Shown one piece after another: positions 32,905-40,883 of a stretch of 42,149 nucleotides of DNA (position 1 is the first letter of the stretch; each line of letters begins with the position of its first letter). This DNA is from Pedobacter agri PB92. Lineage in GTDB: Bacteria > Bacteroidota > Bacteroidia > Sphingobacteriales > Sphingobacteriaceae. Under the pieces are notes generated by a model. It did not search any database. It was not told the origin of the DNA and saw only the letters and a program-made list of their open reading frames with translations. The stretch lies in NCBI RefSeq assembly GCF_000258495.1, contig NZ_AJLG01000016.1, positions 1 to 42,149 of the forward strand, read 5' to 3'. A program made the translations under genes and the position numbers.

Positions 32905-35208
32905 CTATTTAAACAAGCTTTTCAGCTTTGCTAATTTCTCCTGCAAATCGCCATCGGCATCTTTTTTTACCTGCTGCGGTTTTGGAGCAAAATTCTTCGT
33001 TCTCTGGTAGCTGTTGTTCACTGGTTGTTCCTTATTCCTTGCTTTTTCCGGCTTCGGAACCTTGTCTCCCGATTTTGGACTGTTTTCAGTTTTCATCGAT
33101 AAAGAAATTCGCTTGCGGGCAGCATCAACTTCCATAACGGTAACTTCAACTTTCTGATGTACTTTAACAACATCATTTGGATTGGCCACAAAGCGATTAG
33201 CCAGTTGGCTGGTGTGTACTAAACCATCCTGATGCACGCCAATATCAATAAAGGCACCGAAATTGGTGATGTTGGTTACAATTCCAGGCAGTTTCATGCC
33301 TATTCTCAAATCGCCGATTTCATTTACGCCATCTGTAAAGCTAAAAGCTTCGAACGCTTCTCGCGGATCGCGGCCAGGTTTGGCCAGCTCTTTTAGAATG
33401 TCGTTTAACGTTGGCAAACCTATTTCATCAGTAACATATTGTTGTGGCTTAATTTGCTTTTGCAATTGTGTATCTTTCATCAAAGCAGAAACTGTTGTGC
33501 CTAAATCTTTAGCCATTTTATCAACTACCGCATATCGCTCCGGATGCACGCCACTCATATCTAAAACATTGTCAGCATGACGGATGCGTAAGAAACCAGC
33601 TGCCTGCTCATAGGCTTTATCACCCAGGCGAGGCACTTTCTTTAAGCTTTCCCGGTTTTTGAAAGCGCCATTACTATTCCGGTAATCAACAATGTTTTGC
33701 GCTAAAGTTGGCCCTAAGCCAGAAACGTAAGCCAGGATTTGTTTCGATGCCGTATTCAACTCCACTCCAACAGCATTTACCGCACTAATAACCGTATCAT
33801 CTAAACTGGCCTGTAATTTATTTTGATCAACATCATGCTGGTATTGCCCAACACCTATCGATTTCGGATCGATTTTTACCAATTCTGCCAGTGGATCCAT
33901 CAAACGGCGACCGATAGAAACAGCACCACGAACGGTAATATCTTGCGTTGGAAACTCTTCTCTCGCTACTTCCGATGCAGAATAAATAGATGCACCACTT
34001 TCATTAACCATTACAATGGTTACTTGTGGTAAATTCAGAGCACGGATAAATGCTTCAGTTTCTCTGCCCGCAGTTCCATTACCAATGGCAATGGCCTCTA
34101 CCTTGTGTTTTTCGCAAAGCTGTTGAATGGTTATCTCGGCATTCTTCACATTGCCTTGGCCGGTGTGCGGGTAAATGGCTGTATTTTCCAAAAGCTGGCC
34201 TTGCTTATCTAAACAAACAACCTTACAGCCTGTACGGAATCCTGGATCAATAGCCAATACATTTTTCTGTCCCATTGGTGCAGCTAATAACAACTGGCGG
34301 GCATTTTCTGCAAAAACCCGAATGGCTTCTTCATCGGCTTTCTGTTTGGTTAATACCCGAAGTTCGGTTTCCATTGCGGGCTCCAGCAAACGCTTGTAAC
34401 CATCTTCTAATGCTTGCTGAACTTGTTTCGATGCGGCATTGTTGCCTAGCACAAATTGATTTTCCAGCATTTCGATTGCGCCTTCGGCTGGCGGCAAAGC
34501 ATCTAAACGTAAAATTAACTCTTTCTCGCCACGGCGCATCGCCAAAACACGGTGCGATGCAGCAGTTTTAACAGGCTCATTCCATTCAAAATAATCCTTG
34601 TACTTAATGCCTTCTTCTTCTTTTCCTTTAATTACTTCCGATTTAAATTCTGCCTTTTCCTGAAAGTAAGTGCGCATTTTGGTACGGGCTTCGGCATTTT
34701 CAGAAATCATTTCAGCGATAATGTCTCTAGCACCTGCTAATGCCTCTGCTAAAGAATTTACTCCTTTTTCAGCATCAATAAATTTATCTGCTTCAGCGTC
34801 TAAATCAAAGTGCTTCTGGTCAAAAATTTGCAATGCCAAAGGCTCCAAGCCTTTTTCTTTCGCTACAGATGCACGTGTTTTACGTTTGGGTTTGTACGGA
34901 AGATATATGTCCTCTAAAAGTGAAATAGTTTCTGCTTCATTAATTTTCTTTTCCAGTTCGGGCGTCAGTTTTCCAAGCTCGGTCATCGATTTCAAAATCG
35001 CTTCGCGGCGTTTATCTAAATCGCGTAATTGCAATACCCTGTCGCGGATCGCAGCAACTTCAACCTCATCTAAACTTCCGGTTAATTCCTTGCGGTAGCG
35101 GGAAATAAAAGGTACGGTTGCGCCTTCATCTAACAGGCTTACTGTAGCCGTAACTTGTTTTTCTGCAATTTTTAATTCTGCAGCTATAATTTTATGATGA
35201 GCTAACAT
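32905..35208 (-). CDS. tex: Tex family RNA-binding transcription accessory protein
   Basis: A 767-residue protein close to the full Tex length. The N-terminal helical part includes VPFISRYRKELTGSLDEVEVAAIRDR. A YqgF-like nuclease fold follows with AIDPGFRTGCKVVCLDKQG (near residue 315). Helix-hairpin-helix units carry TASKQILAYVSGLGPTLAQNIVDYR. The S1 domain is near 635-705, with PGIVTNITNFGAFIDIGVHQDGLVHTSQL. The C-terminal 60 residues are Lys/Pro/Asn-rich, a disordered tail. It is thought to bind nucleic acid in the transcription machinery. It starts at ATG 35208, with no gene partner. Confidence 0.95.
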   Translation of the reverse strand: MLAHHKIIAAELKIAEKQVTATVSLLDEGATVPFISRYRKELTGSLDEVEVAAIRDRVLQLRDLDKRREAILKSMTELGKLTPELEKKINEAETISLLEDIYLPYKPKRKTRASVAKEKGLEPLALQIFDQKHFDLDAEADKFIDAEKGVNSLAEALAGARDIIAEMISENAEARTKMRTYFQEKAEFKSEVIKGKEEEGIKYKDYFEWNEPVKTAASHRVLAMRRGEKELILRLDALPPAEGAIEMLENQFVLGNNAASKQVQQALEDGYKRLLEPAMETELRVLTKQKADEEAIRVFAENARQLLLAAPMGQKNVLAIDPGFRTGCKVVCLDKQGQLLENTAIYPHTGQGNVKNAEITIQQLCEKHKVEAIAIGNGTAGRETEAFIRALNLPQVTIVMVNESGASIYSASEVAREEFPTQDITVRGAVSIGRRLMDPLAELVKIDPKSIGVGQYQHDVDQNKLQASLDDTVISAVNAVGVELNTASKQILAYVSGLGPTLAQNIVDYRNSNGAFKNRESLKKVPRLGDKAYEQAAGFLRIRHADNVLDMSGVHPERYAVVDKMAKDLGTTVSALMKDTQLQKQIKPQQYVTDEIGLPTLNDILKELAKPGRDPREAFEAFSFTDGVNEIGDLRIGMKLPGIVTNITNFGAFIDIGVHQDGLVHTSQLANRFVANPNDVVKVHQKVEVTVMEVDAARKRISLSMKTENSPKSGDKVPKPEKARNKEQPVNNSYQRTKNFAPKPQQVKKDADGDLQEKLAKLKSLFK

Positions 35209-35551
35209 ATTAAGATTTTCAATTTAAAGGAAGCAAAGCTAATCAGGATTTACGGAATTTAAGGATTTTTAAAATCAAGTTTTCCACCGAAAAATGTGGG
35301 AAATTTTTATCGGATGAAATTGTATGTGAATATAATTTCGTAAGATGATAAAAATTTGAAAAGCAATATCAGCAGGCAAATTAATGTTCGTCTGGCTTTC
35401 CGCTAAATGCCCGATGAAGAATCGGGCGATACCGCTGCAATCCAGTTTATGTGGACAGGTAAATGCAACTATTTGCAGTTGCAAAGTTTACCATATGCTA
35501 ACGTGTTTTAAAGGAATAATCAAAATGGCCTGTTTTCACAGGCCATTTCAT
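35209..35551. other. 343-base non-coding spacer with two hairpins
   Basis: No supported gene is present. GCCCGAT (35409-35415) and ATCGGGC (35421-35427) form a 7-bp GC-rich hairpin without a T-run. TGCAACT and AGTTGCA form another hairpin near 35464-35483. The first resembles the terminator core CCCGAT/ATCGGG used twice elsewhere in the window, but here it is embedded in a CGATACCGCTGCAATCC context that looks like a dispersed element. Confidence 0.5.
35523..35548 (-). terminator. terminator after the RsmI-like gene
   Basis: AAATGGCCTG (35523-35532) and CAGGCCATTT (35539-35548) form a perfect 10-bp stem directly after the stop of the minus-strand methyltransferase. The T-run on the minus strand is short (TTTTGATTATT). 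Confidence 0.7.
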
Positions 35552-36253
35552 TTAATACATTAAAAATATGGTTGGTTTTTTATGGAGATCGATTTCCTCC
35601 TTGCGCCAGTTATATACGCTTTGGGTTTTAATAAACTCATCCTCGGCGGTTAGGTTGCTGGCAACACAAATTTGTGTGTTAGGTTTGCAACTTTTCAGTA
35701 CTTCTTCAAAAAGTTGATTATTTCGAAATGGCGTTTCAATAAAAATTTGGGTTTGTTTATATCGGCTGGCTGATAAGTCTAAATCCTTAATGCGTTTGGT
35801 GCGCTGTTCCTTATCAATGGGCAAATATCCCCAGAAGGCAAAACTCTGTCCATTAAAACCAGAAGCCATTAATGCCAATAAAATTGAGCTTGGGCCAACC
35901 AAGGGTACAACTTTGATCCCACGTTTGTGTGCTTCGGCTACAATATCGGCACCTGGGTCTGCAATTCCAGGGCAACCCGCTTCACTCATTAAACCCACAT
36001 CTTTTCCTGCTTTTAGCTCATTAAAAAACTGCCCTAAGTCAGTACGGTTATGTTTTCCATAATCATGTACAATTAGATCTTTCTGAGGTGTTTTTAAACC
36101 TGCCTCCTTCAAAAATCGACGAGCTGTTTTACTGTTTTCTACAATATAGGTGTCAATTTGGTTAATGGTATCAACCAAATAGGGCGTAAAGGTTTTGTGT
36201 GCTACCTCTTCAGCAAGAGGAACAGGGATAAGATATAAAGTGCCGTTCTGCAT
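35552..36253 (-). CDS. RsmI-like SAM-dependent methyltransferase (tetrapyrrole-methylase fold)
   Basis: A 233-residue protein starting MQNGTLYLIPVPLAEE. GLMSEAGCPGIADPGADIVAEAHKRGIKVVPLVGPSSILLALMASG is the clear TP-methylase core: the GCPGIADPG loop binds SAM, as in RsmI, the 16S rRNA cytidine-1402 2'-O-methyltransferase. FIETPFRNNQLFEEVL is also RsmI-like. It is shorter than classical RsmI (about 280 residues) and is a Bacteroidota version that may be a paralog, so I assign the family but not the exact rRNA target. The gene is monocistronic, divergent from the DUF6600 gene. Confidence 0.85.
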   Translation of the reverse strand: MQNGTLYLIPVPLAEEVAHKTFTPYLVDTINQIDTYIVENSKTARRFLKEAGLKTPQKDLIVHDYGKHNRTDLGQFFNELKAGKDVGLMSEAGCPGIADPGADIVAEAHKRGIKVVPLVGPSSILLALMASGFNGQSFAFWGYLPIDKEQRTKRIKDLDLSASRYKQTQIFIETPFRNNQLFEEVLKSCKPNTQICVASNLTAEDEFIKTQSVYNWRKEEIDLHKKPTIFLMY

Positions 36254-36531
36254 GATGCAAAAATAGGTACAATAAACAGAATTTTAGTTTTAAAGTTTTA
36301 GCAGCGTTCGATATAATCTCTTTTGTAAACAGTGGTGTAGCAAATTTTATTTCTGAATGACTTATATTCTGCACAATTATCACGTGTATAAAACGTTAAA
36401 TAATAGTTAAATATGCCTTAATTGGCATGATTTGGCAGAAAACTAAAAAACTATGCATGCATATTAAACCTTGCTAATTTTTGGTTCTCTAATTGATACA
36501 CACAAGTTAGGTTATTAAAATAAACACACAA

Positions 36532-38244
36532 ATGAAAACACTGAAAAAATCGGCAGTTGTGCTGGGGCTTTTTGGGCTCCTTGTCGGAACCACCACCTTA
36601 GTCAGGGCACAAGACTATCAAGATAGCTACCAGGATGATGGTTACAGTACGGGGAATATTTCCATGCAAACCTTTTATGATGAACTTAGTCCCTACGGAA
36701 CTTGGATTCAGGATCCGCAGTATGGTTACGTATGGCGTCCGGATGTTGATCAAAATGAATTTCGTCCTTACTACACCAACGGGCGTTGGGCTATGACAGA
36801 ATATGGCAATACCTGGGTTTCCAATTATGATTGGGGTTGGGCTCCATTTCACTATGGCCGTTGGGTAATAAATAGTTACCGCCAATGGATTTGGTTACCG
36901 GATACCAACTGGGGACCAGCTTGGGTTGATTGGAGAAGTGGTGATGGTTATTATGGCTGGGCACCAATGGCGCCAAGCATTAACATTAATTTAAGCTTTG
37001 GCCGCCGTTATGTGGTACCAGAATTTTGCTGGAACTTTATTCCGCAAAGAAATATTTACATTAATACCTTTCCAAGATATGATTACGGCCGTAATAATGT
37101 TTACATCCGCAACACTACCATCATTAACAACACTTATGTTTACAACAGAAGAAGTTATTATGGCGGCCCGAGAATGGAAGACATTAGAAGAGCAACCAAT
37201 CGTGATGTAACGGTTTATCGTTATGCGCAAAGTAATCGCCCGGGTGCAAGTAGAGTAGGTGGAAGGGAAGTTTCGATTTACCGACCAAGGCCGGAACGTA
37301 ATGCAGTTGATAATCGCAATGCTGCTCCAAGAAAATTTGAACAAGGGAATGCAGGAATTAGCAGGGGCGGCAGAAATGAAGGCTATGCAAATCGTGATCA
37401 AAGGGGCAGAGATAACAATGCCAATCGTGGCAATAATGAGCAAAGAGGAAATGGCGATAACCGTTTTGGTTCAAGAAATGATAACCGCAACGGCAGAGGA
37501 AACGATGCAAACGTTGGCAGAGACATTCAACCCAACAATAGCGGTGAGGCTTATGATCGCAATGCCAATGGAAGAACAAGCCGTGGAAATACCAATGGAA
37601 TTGAGCAAAGAAATGGTGATGCAAATGTGAACAGCCGTCAGGATCAGCAGCGTTCGGAGCAAATACGCCAGCAACGCAACCAGCAAGATCGTATGAGCCA
37701 GGATCAGCAACGTGCTCAACGTGAAGTGAGGGGCAATGACGAACGTTCGCAACAAATGCAGCGGCAACGTGCTGAGCAAGCTGCTCAACAGAACTCTCAA
37801 CGTAATGAGCAAATGCAGCAACAACGTTCTCAGCAAATGGAACAGCAAGGGGCACAGCGTAATGAGCAAATGCAGCAACAACGTTCTCAGCAAATGGAAC
37901 AGCAAAGGGCACAGCGTAATGAGCAAATGCAACAGCAACGTTCACAACAAATGGAACAGCAAAGGGCACAGCGTAATGAGCAAATGCAGCAACAACGTTC
38001 TCAGCAAATGGAACAGCAAAGGGCTCAACGTGAGCAGCAAATGCAGCAACAACGTTCGCAACAAGCTGAACAGCAAAGGGCACAGCGTGATGCGCAGCAG
38101 CAACAACAAAGGGCGCAACAGCAACAACAAATGCAACAACGCCAGGAACAAAGAAGAACTGAAGCAGCACCTCAGCAACAAAGAGGGGGCGGCGAAAGAA
38201 GCGGCTCTGAAGGAGGAAGGCCATCGAGAGGTGGACGAGGATAG
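36532..38244 (+). CDS. DUF6600-type secreted protein with Gln/Arg-rich 19-residue repeat tail
   Basis: A 570-residue protein with signal peptide ending VRAQ near residue 27. Residues of about 45-170 are very rich in Trp/Tyr/Gly: FYDELSPYGTWIQDPQYGYVWRP, then WGWAPFHYGRWV and YYGWAPMAP. This YGTW/WGWAP pattern matches the DUF6600 family of Bacteroidota proteins. A Asn/Arg/Gly-rich region follows (about 240-375), then a Gln/Arg-rich tail built on a 19-residue unit (RNEQMQQQRSQQMEQQRAQ) at least four times, encoded by a 57-bp tandem repeat. The tail should be disordered and strongly basic, possibly binding nucleic acid or anionic glycan. The protein's function is unknown. It has its own terminator. 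Confidence 0.85.
   Translation: MKTLKKSAVVLGLFGLLVGTTTLVRAQDYQDSYQDDGYSTGNISMQTFYDELSPYGTWIQDPQYGYVWRPDVDQNEFRPYYTNGRWAMTEYGNTWVSNYDWGWAPFHYGRWVINSYRQWIWLPDTNWGPAWVDWRSGDGYYGWAPMAPSININLSFGRRYVVPEFCWNFIPQRNIYINTFPRYDYGRNNVYIRNTTIINNTYVYNRRSYYGGPRMEDIRRATNRDVTVYRYAQSNRPGASRVGGREVSIYRPRPERNAVDNRNAAPRKFEQGNAGISRGGRNEGYANRDQRGRDNNANRGNNEQRGNGDNRFGSRNDNRNGRGNDANVGRDIQPNNSGEAYDRNANGRTSRGNTNGIEQRNGDANVNSRQDQQRSEQIRQQRNQQDRMSQDQQRAQREVRGNDERSQQMQRQRAEQAAQQNSQRNEQMQQQRSQQMEQQGAQRNEQMQQQRSQQMEQQRAQRNEQMQQQRSQQMEQQRAQRNEQMQQQRSQQMEQQRAQREQQMQQQRSQQAEQQRAQRDAQQQQQRAQQQQQMQQRQEQRRTEAAPQQQRGGGERSGSEGGRPSRGGRG
37801..38085 (+). repeat. 57-bp tandem repeat, four close and one or two decayed copies
   Basis: Copies begin at 37801, 37858, 37915 and 37972, each 57 bases and starting CGTAATGAGCAAATGCA. 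The unit beginning at 38029 is diverged and that at 38086 is only partly recognisable. Copy three carries synonymous differences, so the array is not brand new. It is in frame and adds 19 residues per copy. Confidence 0.9.
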
Positions 38245-38252
38245 ATGGATTG

Positions 38253-38282
38253 AAAGTCCCGATGAAAATCGGGGCTTTTTTT
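38253..38282 (+). terminator. terminator of the DUF6600 gene
   Basis: AGTCCCGAT and ATCGGGGCT pair with one G-T pair around a GAAA loop, followed by T7. It lies 8 bases after the stop and also ends just before the convergent HAD gene's stop at 38291. Confidence 0.88.
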
Positions 38283-38290
38283 ATGGGTAG

Positions 38291-38914
38291 TTATTGCCCC
38301 GCAGCTTGATGTAATTTGCTCAAATCTTTTCCTTTAAAAGTACTCTTAGCATTTGGATGAAGATTGTCCGGATCCAGCAGGAAAGTTTCGATCCCAAGTT
38401 CTAAGCCAAATTTTATTTCTGAATCTGCGTCATCACCAATGATTAAAATTTCATTTTTGTTGAGGTTATGTTTTTCGATCAAATTAATGAAAGCTTGCTT
38501 TTTATTCGATACAGAAACATCAACCACGTGCACCTCTTCAAAATCATCGGCTATACCCAACATGATAACTTTTGATTTTTGCTGTTTTGGAAAGCCCGCC
38601 GTAACAATAAATTTCCGGCCTTGTAAGCTTTTAATATAGGGGTAATCGTCGCTTGGTTGAAGCGGCTTCAACACCTCTCTGTTGGCAAGATATTCAACAG
38701 TATGATCAACCACATCTTTAGGGAAATGGTATTTCTCTGCCACTTTTAAAAATGGTGTTCGCAACATCTCATCTTTAGCTGCCTGGTAATCTGCTTGATC
38801 GATCTTTAAATTTTGTTGATCTAACAGATCATATAGCCCAGTCATTAACACCTCTTTATTTGGTTTGGTAAAGTAAATAGTGTTATCAAGATCAATAAAA
38901 AATACTTGTTTCAT
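38291..38914 (-). CDS. HAD-superfamily phosphatase
   Basis: ATG 38914 (MKQVFFIDLDNTIYFT) gives 207 residues; an earlier in-frame start would add a foreign Phe-rich stretch. The nucleophile motif is FIDLDNT (Asp8, Asp10). VTAGFPKQQKSKVIMLGI carries motif II (Thr) and a following basic residue. IIGDDADSEIKFGLELG is motif III/IV. The protein resembles pyrimidine 5'-nucleotidase/beta-phosphoglucomutase-like HAD hydrolases, but the cap domain does not let me name a substrate. It is convergent with the DUF6600 gene and divergent from the YtxH-like gene, separated by 80 bases. Confidence 0.85.
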   Translation of the reverse strand: MKQVFFIDLDNTIYFTKPNKEVLMTGLYDLLDQQNLKIDQADYQAAKDEMLRTPFLKVAEKYHFPKDVVDHTVEYLANREVLKPLQPSDDYPYIKSLQGRKFIVTAGFPKQQKSKVIMLGIADDFEEVHVVDVSVSNKKQAFINLIEKHNLNKNEILIIGDDADSEIKFGLELGIETFLLDPDNLHPNAKSTFKGKDLSKLHQAAGQ

Positions 38915-38994
38915 TATGGATTGGTTTTTGTATGATGAAAAAAAGTTAAAACACCTCAAGGTAAAATATGTTTAATTACTAAATAGCAAACATC

Positions 38995-39222
38995 ATGAAA
39001 AAAGAGACAAAAATTATAGTAGGCGTATTAGCCGGAGCAGCATTGGGAGCAACTATCGCATTAGCATTATCGTCAGATTCTACTAATGATTTAAAAGGTA
39101 AAGTATCAGATTTTTTTGCTGATTTGCTAGATGCATCAAAAGATAAATTAGCTGGCTTAGCTGATAAAGCTTCAGGAGTAGCCGATAAGGTAAAAGATAA
39201 AATTGCTGAAGTAAACGCTTAA
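38995..39222 (+). CDS. YtxH-like small membrane-anchored protein
   Basis: The 75-residue protein starts KKETKIIVGVLAGAALGATIALALSSDS, one membrane helix with a glycine/alanine zipper. The rest is an amphipathic helix with repeated Asp/Lys/Ala, including ADKASGVADKVKDKIAEV, as in the YtxH/gas-vesicle-like family of stress proteins. It has no catalytic motif. Its function is unknown, but such proteins are usually induced by stress or stationary phase. It has a terminator of its own, so it is not in an operon with the metallo-hydrolase. Confidence 0.8.
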   Translation: MKKETKIIVGVLAGAALGATIALALSSDSTNDLKGKVSDFFADLLDASKDKLAGLADKASGVADKVKDKIAEVNA

Positions 39223-39231
39223 CGAAATTGG

Positions 39232-39258
39232 AAATGCCGGAAATATCCGGCATTTTTA
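39232..39258 (+). terminator. terminator of the YtxH-like gene
   Basis: AAATGCCGG (39232-39240) and CCGGCATTT (39247-39255) pair perfectly around a 6-base loop, with T5. It is 9 bases after the stop. Confidence 0.9.
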
Positions 39259-39281
39259 TTTCAAATTCTAACCACATCTAA

Positions 39282-40682
39282 ATGAAGATTGCCTTTCACG
39301 GTGCTGCCCGTACAGTTACGGGAAGTAAGCACCTTATTACCCTAAAAAATAATACCCAAATATTATTAGATTGTGGACTGTTTCAAGGAATGGGCCATGT
39401 TACCGATAAGCTGAATGATTATTTCGGCTTTGATCCGAAAAAAATTACCTATCTCGTTTTATCTCATGCACATATCGACCATTGTGGCCTTTTGCCTAAA
39501 TTGGTTGCTGATGGTTTTGAGGGGAAAATATTTTGTACACCTGCTACAATGGATTTATCCAGAATTCTGATGATGGATTCGGCAAAGATTCAGATGCAGG
39601 ATGCTGAATTTTCTAACCGGCACCTGCGAGAAGGAGAAGAGATGGAGGAAGCACTCTATACTGATGCAGATGTAACCAAAACATTAAGCCAGATGAAGAT
39701 TGTTGCTTATGAGGAAGATTTTAAAATCGATGAGCACATTAGTTTAAAATTTACCGATGCCGGCCATATTCTGGGCAGTGCCGCAGTACATTTAACCATT
39801 ACCGAAGATGGGAAAACCCAGAAAATTACTTTCTCAGGTGATGTTGGCCGCTATGGTGATTTACTTTTAAAAAGCCCGCAGCAGTTCGATCAGGCAGATT
39901 ATATTTTAATGGAATCAACATATGGCGATTCATTACACAAAGATCTCGATCCAATTGAGGACATGCTTTTTGAAATCATTAACCATACTTGCAAGGTAAA
40001 GAAGGGAAAAGTCATCATTCCGGCTTTTGCTGTGGGCAGAACACAGGAGTTGCTTTTTGCCTTAAATGGTTTGGAGTTGAAAGGCAAACTGCCTGATGTT
40101 CCATATTACGTAGATAGTCCTTTGTCTTCCAAGGCCACTGAAATTTTGCACAACCATCCGGAGGTTTACAACAATGGCGTGAAACAGGTCTTAAAGGTTG
40201 ATCATGATATTTTTGGCTTTAAGGGTTTACGCTTTATCGAAAGCGTTGAAGAATCGAAAAAGTTAAATGAAGATCCGCGACCTTGTGTAATTATTTCTGC
40301 TTCAGGAATGGCTGATGCCGGACGTGTGAAACACCACATCAGAAACAATATCGGCAATCAGAAAAACACCATTTTGATGGTAGGCTACTGTGAACCAAAT
40401 TCATTGGGCGGACAGTTAATTGCAGGTAAAAAAGTGGTTGAAATTTTTAGAGATGAATATGAAGTGAAAGCTGAAATTCAATCTATAAAATCGATGAGTG
40501 CGCATGGCGATTATGAAGATTTATTGCAATTTCTTTCTTGCCAGGATCCGGCGAAAGTAAAACAGCTGTTTTTGGTTCACGGTGAATATGACGTTCAGCA
40601 AAATTTTGCCACAAGATTGAAGGATCATGGATTTAAGCATGTAGCTATTCCAGAATACCATCAGGAGTTTGAATTGGAATAA
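39282..40682 (+). CDS. beta-CASP metallo-beta-lactamase-fold RNA-processing nuclease
   Basis: The 466-residue protein has the MBL fold split by a beta-CASP domain. The metal motif HAHIDHCG is at residues 62-69 (His62, His64, Asp66, His67). Further ligands lie in DAGHILGSA and FSGDVGR. Then come MESTYGD, AFAVGRTQELL, the beta-CASP motif SASGMADAGRVKHH and the C-terminal SAHGDYEDLLQFL and FLVHGE. This matches the YSH1/COG1236 branch: bacterial RNA nucleases related to eukaryotic CPSF-73. The likely activity is endo- or 5'-exonucleolytic RNA cleavage with two zinc ions. It begins 59 bases after the YtxH-like gene. Confidence 0.9.
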   Translation: MKIAFHGAARTVTGSKHLITLKNNTQILLDCGLFQGMGHVTDKLNDYFGFDPKKITYLVLSHAHIDHCGLLPKLVADGFEGKIFCTPATMDLSRILMMDSAKIQMQDAEFSNRHLREGEEMEEALYTDADVTKTLSQMKIVAYEEDFKIDEHISLKFTDAGHILGSAAVHLTITEDGKTQKITFSGDVGRYGDLLLKSPQQFDQADYILMESTYGDSLHKDLDPIEDMLFEIINHTCKVKKGKVIIPAFAVGRTQELLFALNGLELKGKLPDVPYYVDSPLSSKATEILHNHPEVYNNGVKQVLKVDHDIFGFKGLRFIESVEESKKLNEDPRPCVIISASGMADAGRVKHHIRNNIGNQKNTILMVGYCEPNSLGGQLIAGKKVVEIFRDEYEVKAEIQSIKSMSAHGDYEDLLQFLSCQDPAKVKQLFLVHGEYDVQQNFATRLKDHGFKHVAIPEYHQEFELE

Positions 40683-40702
40683 ACTTCATCTTGGATAAAT
40701 TG

Positions 40703-40760
40703 TCATTTCTACCGAACGGAGAAATCTTTTAACCCGCTGATTTTATCAGATTTAAAATCA
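40703..40760. repeat. dispersed repeat, family 3 (GGAGAAATCTTT)
   Basis: GTCATTTCTACCGAACGGAG is followed by AAATCTTTTAACCCGCTGA and a small inverted repeat GATTTTA/TAAAATC. The stretch GGAGAAATCTTTTAACCCGC resembles the left arm and loop of the hairpin at 32821, which has both arms. It is probably an incomplete copy of the same element, 20 bases after the metallo-hydrolase stop. Confidence 0.65.
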
Positions 40761-40767
40761 TATTGTT

Positions 40768-40824
40768 TATTACGAGGCACGAAGCAATCTTTTACCGAAT
40801 GAGATTGCTTCGTACCTCGCAATG
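40768..40824. repeat. dispersed palindrome, family 1, full copy
   Basis: Arms CGAGGCACGAAGCAATCT (40773-40790) and AGATTGCTTCGTACCTCG (40802-40819) match with one substitution around an 11-base loop. It is the same family as 29873 and lies between the metallo-hydrolase and the methyltransferase. Confidence 0.88.
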
Positions 40825-40883
40825 AAAATTCTTATTGGTTTTACAGTAATCCAATACATGTTCCATTTTTTTATCTTTGCCTT

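Noticed and set aside
35275..35484. 69-codon minus-strand frame in the tex/RsmI spacer
   Set aside because: It crosses two hairpins and has no protein-like conservation signal, start context or neighbour link.
37801..38085. Possible CRISPR-like array from evenly spaced repeats
   Set aside because: The 57-bp units are directly adjacent, in frame and without unique spacers, so this is a coding tandem repeat.
37358..38224. 288-codon open frame on the minus strand inside the DUF6600 gene
   Set aside because: It is the mirror of the Gln/Arg-rich repeat (CAG/CAA/CGT codons read backwards as Leu/Val/Ala/Phe). It has no start context or family features, and the plus-strand gene has a signal peptide, family domain and terminator.
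37736..38290. 184-codon plus-strand frame overlapping the DUF6600 repeat
   Set aside because: It is the shifted reading of the same 57-bp repeat, giving a Ser/Asn/Lys periodic peptide, and it runs through the terminator.
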